The notes beneath the pieces were generated by a model. The model saw nothing but the letters and a program-made list of their open reading frames with translations. It was not told the origin of the DNA and made no database searches. DNA of 64,000 nt from Cardinalis cardinalis (Eukaryota > Chordata > Aves > Passeriformes > Cardinalidae), in contig JACDOX010000034.1 in the NCBI GenBank assembly GCA_014549065.1, forward strand, positions 6,147,065 to 6,211,064, read 5' to 3'. The position numbers and the translations under genes were made by a program. This document shows positions 60,304 to 64,000 of this stretch, in pieces (the first letter of the stretch is position 1; each line of letters begins with the position of its first letter).

Positions 60304-63300
60304 CATAAGTAAGAGAAAGCATTATGAAAATTGTAAATCAAATTTAAGTCAAGATACCAGTGATGCATTTATATTATAAGGCCAATTCTCATTATGGCCA
60401 GAGTTGTCAAGTAAAGTGTAATTTTTCTTCCTTGTTTCTATTTAGTACCAGAAAGCAAGGAAAGAGGGGTAATTTCCTCGCTTGATCTGACACTATTCTT
60501 TGTTATTATATTTATAAATCAATTACAACAATGGGAAANGGGTCACATGATATTCTTTATCTGTAAAAATAACTCTAATATGTTTACAGCATGTATACGA
60601 AGAAACAGCTTCCTTCCATTTGCTGACAACAGAGTGATGTAGCAGCCTCTTGTAGTGGTGAACAAACAACAAAACCCAAAAATACAGCTTATTATTTATA
60701 CAAGAAAGAAGACTTAGATCAAAAAGTGTCATCCTCAATGTCAGTAGCTGGGTTGTAATCTCAGCTCTTCTAACACAGGTGCTGTAAGAATTGCTATTCT
60801 TGTCACACTTGTACTTGTGCAGAAATTCTAGAAAACTTACAAGAATGCACCACAACCACCCTCACACAGCCTACTGCAATATTTTCTTAAAAAAGCTGTG
60901 GAACTCCTGGTCATATTTTGAGGAAAATTTTTTTTCTGATTGAAAAATGAAATTTAATTGAATGCAATACTTTTTAAGGAAATATATTTGAAAAATTTCT
61001 AGCTAAAGAAAAGAAAACAAAACAAAATTTCAAAAATTAACAGCAAAAACTTCAAATATCTTGTTTAAAGGTTTTGAAATGGAAAAAAGTTAGTTTCAAA
61101 ATCCATAACATAAATTAAAAAAGATAAAGCTTTTGGTGGCATGACACCAGCTGAACTAGAATCTTCTTTTAATTACTAGATGGTAAGTATGTATATATAT
61201 TTCTATATAGTTTCTTGAGAGAATTAAAGGCACTAAGACATAAAGACCCAGGGAGAGGCAGAGATAGAAACAGAGGCAGACGTAGAAAGACAGAATAGGA
61301 GGGAAAATATTACATGCTGAATATTTTTCCAAGACAGAACAATCATCTCCCTTTCTGGACAGCTNTTGAAGTGATAAATGCTTCTGTGCCCCAAACATAA
61401 GGCATTTCTTGAAGGAAGTGTATTTGAATTGNACTGTTGAGAAGAAATGTTTCCACAAATATAAAGGGAGTTAACATTTCTTACAACATCCACTTAACAT
61501 TCATTCTGTGTTTTTCTCTGAAAGTGAAACAGAGCTGGGATAAGTTTGGTGGGTGGCCACAGCAGGCTGAAGGAAGAAGGTGGCCCATGAGCATGACACA
61601 ATACAGAGACTACTGCTGGGAATCTGATNAGACAGGGATATATAGCCACATGGCTTCTTTCCTGAATACTNTTCTGTGTATCATAAAGACAGTGAAGAAT
61701 CTGTCTGGTTTGTATTTGCTGCAAGCAGAAATTAAGACTTTGCTCCAAAACTCATGTTTTTTGCATAAATCCAGTCTACCAAGCCTGAATGTTGAGTTTT
61801 ATGACTATAAGGAGTGATATATCAACAGCCTAAACTGTTAAAATGGCCTTGAATAGATATGACAATGACTGGAGTGTTAACCTAAATGTTAGTTTTTGTG
61901 TGTAAGGATGGAGAGAATTAGGGTCTGGCTTCTCATTGTAAACCATCAACTCTCAGAGTAGTTTCCCGAGGGAGATATTTGTTAAGTACCTGACTTCTGA
62001 GGTAATTGCCTCCAATTGCATCCAATTGCATGTACATTCCAATTGCACTTCAAAAATACTCTGTGACAAAGATAATTTATGTGAAGAACANCAATTTCTA
62101 GCAGTGACAGAGAAGTCACAGTCCTCTTTACTTAGCTCTGTGCTGTATTTTAAGTTTTGACTGTGGCCAGGGTTACTGTCATGGTTACAGGATGTCACTC
62201 CGAGGTTTTGTAGCCAGAGACACTCTGACCCCTCTCCTTGAATCTCTGTTATTGGCATAAGTAAATTTGTGGAGTCCTTGGCAGAGAGGCTTTAGGAAAG
62301 CATAACATTCAAAACAGCACAAACCCAAAATGTTTAAATGTTTTCCCAGTGAGCTAGTTCAGAATAAATACAGGAATGTTGTATTAAAAGTCCAAATGAA
62401 GNTAAAATTCCCACATGATCAAATTTAATCACATCAACTAAATTAAGGAGAATCAAATTTAGGTGCCTGTCTTCAGAGTCCAGTCCCCTCTGGCTCCTTT
62501 TGTCCTTCAGTAAAGGGAGGTTGACACGTCCAGAGNGAGAGAGCCTGCTGAAGGCAGAGCTTAGCTCTCACTCTCTCTATTCAAAAGATAGAAAACCCAG
62601 CAATTAACCTGCCCTAGTTACATGGAATTAATCCAGGATGAGCCATCTACTTTTTTTTCCATGAATAATAAAGGGTGTTCAGAGAAGGCAGTTTCCTAAT
62701 TGGACCACTAAATTAGGTACTAAAAAGAAAGCAGAGTGAATATCCAAAACAGGAAGCAATTCAAGCACCACCGCTAACTTCTGAGAAAAAAACCAAACAA
62801 ATAAACAAAAAGCCCTTATTCACATTCCTTAAATGTGTTNGTCATCAAAATAATCTAAAAACAACATGGGGTCATAAAGAATGATAGATGACAGTCACTC
62901 TTAGTCTTGCTTATATTTGTGAACATCTGGACCACAGCAGTTATTTCAACAAGTATGTTTTGCAGTAACACCATGAAATATGAGTAGGATCTTTCCTCAC
63001 GTTAAGTGAATAGTCATCATCAGGATGGGCATGGGCTCAGGCTCCAGCCTCACACTGTGGCATAAAGCAGCTTTGAAGTTGCAGAAGAAGCCATAAAAGC
63101 ATTACAAAGCTGATGTACAACCTTTCTGTGATGCTGGTGGAAAAGTTTCTAACACATCACTCTTATCTGCTAGATAATTATCTACTCCCATCTGTTGAGG
63201 GGCTGTGGTCCATCAGGTGGAGCCTGAGTCTTTTAATGTGTGTTTCCTCAGGGAACGATGAGGACAAGTTGTTTCTAAAACTTCNCACCTTTGCTTAATT

Positions 63301-63652
63301 GTATACATTTTTTAGACTCAGCTGTACTCAAAAGAGGGAAAGAAGCCTAGGTGTCCCAAACAAAACATTTTGTCAAGCTCTTTCTCAAAAAAAAAAAAAG
63401 GTTGTCTTGTTTTAAAAGAGTTTAAAGTCCTGTCACATTACAAAGATATCTTTATGTGTCACTTGTACAGAAGGCTAGAGAACTAAATTCAACTCCTCTG
63501 TAAGCTCAATAAGAGTCAAATCTACTTTTTTTTTTCCCAAAAAAAAAGAGATTCTGATTAGAGCACTAATCAGAAAATTTCAGGCTTTTCTGGAGGTCAA
63601 GATTTTCTTATATTAAGTAAACCATTAATTGCTTTGCTTACGGTTTATGGAA

Positions 63653-63713
63653 ATATTTTTCTTCTTTTTCTTCTTTTTCTTTTATTCCTCTTTATTTTTT
63701 TTCTTTTCTACAG
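63653..63713 (+). repeat. Pyrimidine-rich tract, TTTTTC-type repeat
   Basis: About 60 bp of almost pure T and C ending TTCTACAG. It has the form of a long polypyrimidine tract with a 3' splice-site AG, and is followed 25 bp later by GAG/GTAAAT. Confidence 0.7.
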
Positions 63714-64000
63714 AAAGTCTATGAAGCATAACTTAGAGGTAAATATTTTCTTATTATTTTTCAGGTGGCAAAAGTTTTTAAAAATTTAAGAAACACAGTT
63801 TCACTCAGCTTAATCTGAACAGAAGAAAAATCATCCTTGTAATGTTTACTTCCCAGGGAGAAATTAGTGACTTGCAATTCCAGCAAGAAAAAATTTTAAC
63901 ATCTTTCTTTTCCTTTACTCAATTCTACTAAGTGTAGCATTGCCAGCCCTCAGCATATTTGTCCGTAGCTTGAAAGTGAAAGAAAGATTTTCCAAACAAT

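Larger units (their letters stand above)
56671..64000. other. A+T-rich unique sequence, no gene seen
   Basis: No gene recognised; frames of up to 130 codons (57725-58117 forward, 61437-61817 forward) contain ambiguous codons and no domain. The T/G tract at 57463-57530, the (TTG)n run at 57779-57803, the GGAA run at 60285-60303 and the pyrimidine tract at 63653-63713 are listed separately. Confidence 0.65.

Noticed and set aside
1..64000. CRISPR arrays, tRNA or rRNA genes, prokaryotic operons or phage genes
   Set aside because: No regularly spaced repeats, no tRNA B-box-like GGTTCGAATCC, and no gene-dense coding. CR1 and avian LTRs show a vertebrate nuclear genome.

Overview
This window looks like a gene-free stretch of a bird nuclear genome, most likely a songbird. 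The evidence is the repeat content. There are at least eight fragments of CR1, the dominant avian LINE, several ending in the typical ATTCTRTG-type 3' repeat or its complement. There are also six solo LTRs of avian endogenous retrovirus families. The pair beginning TGTCGCAGACATC (20641-21010 forward, 49780-50171 reverse) resembles a family I remember as abundant in songbird genomes; that placement is from memory, not a search. The rest is A+T-rich, without CpG islands, tRNA or rRNA genes, operons, CRISPR arrays or recognisable protein domains. Scattered single N bases show a draft assembly.

Layout. 1-6092: unique A+T-rich DNA. 6093-6870: decayed forward CR1 with a remnant of the reverse transcriptase active site. 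7843-7980: short reverse CR1 tail next to a T/G-rich tract. 8897-9525: forward solo LTR with a 6-bp target duplication. 9532-15620: unique DNA with microsatellites and a 40-bp tandem duplication. 15621-16485: reverse CR1 split by a 379-bp solo LTR, a clear nested insertion. 20641-21010: forward solo LTR. 23904-24300: reverse CR1. 31251-31470: forward CR1 tail. 32436-33055: reverse ERVL-type LTR. 37891-39860: three CR1 pieces in reverse, forward and reverse order, the last covering the end of the endonuclease region and the start of the RT region. 49780-50171: second copy of the 20641 LTR family, inverted. 56162-56670: second ERVL-type LTR, reverse. The intervals between hold unique DNA and low-complexity tracts.

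No protein-coding gene can be supported. All open frames are short. The longest (221 codons, reverse, 15591-16256) runs through a CR1 and an LTR and is accidental. The window is best read as intergenic DNA or part of a very long intron. A few splice-site-flanked segments (40936-41064, 63714-63738) are offered only as hypotheses.

I found no undescribed biological system. The points most worth checking are a 59-nt near-perfect hairpin of pre-miRNA size (30519-30577), the datable insertion history (nested LTR, target duplications, inverted LTR pair), repeated strand-asymmetric G/T tracts, and several blocks of unattributed, less A+T-rich sequence that may be very old mobile elements.
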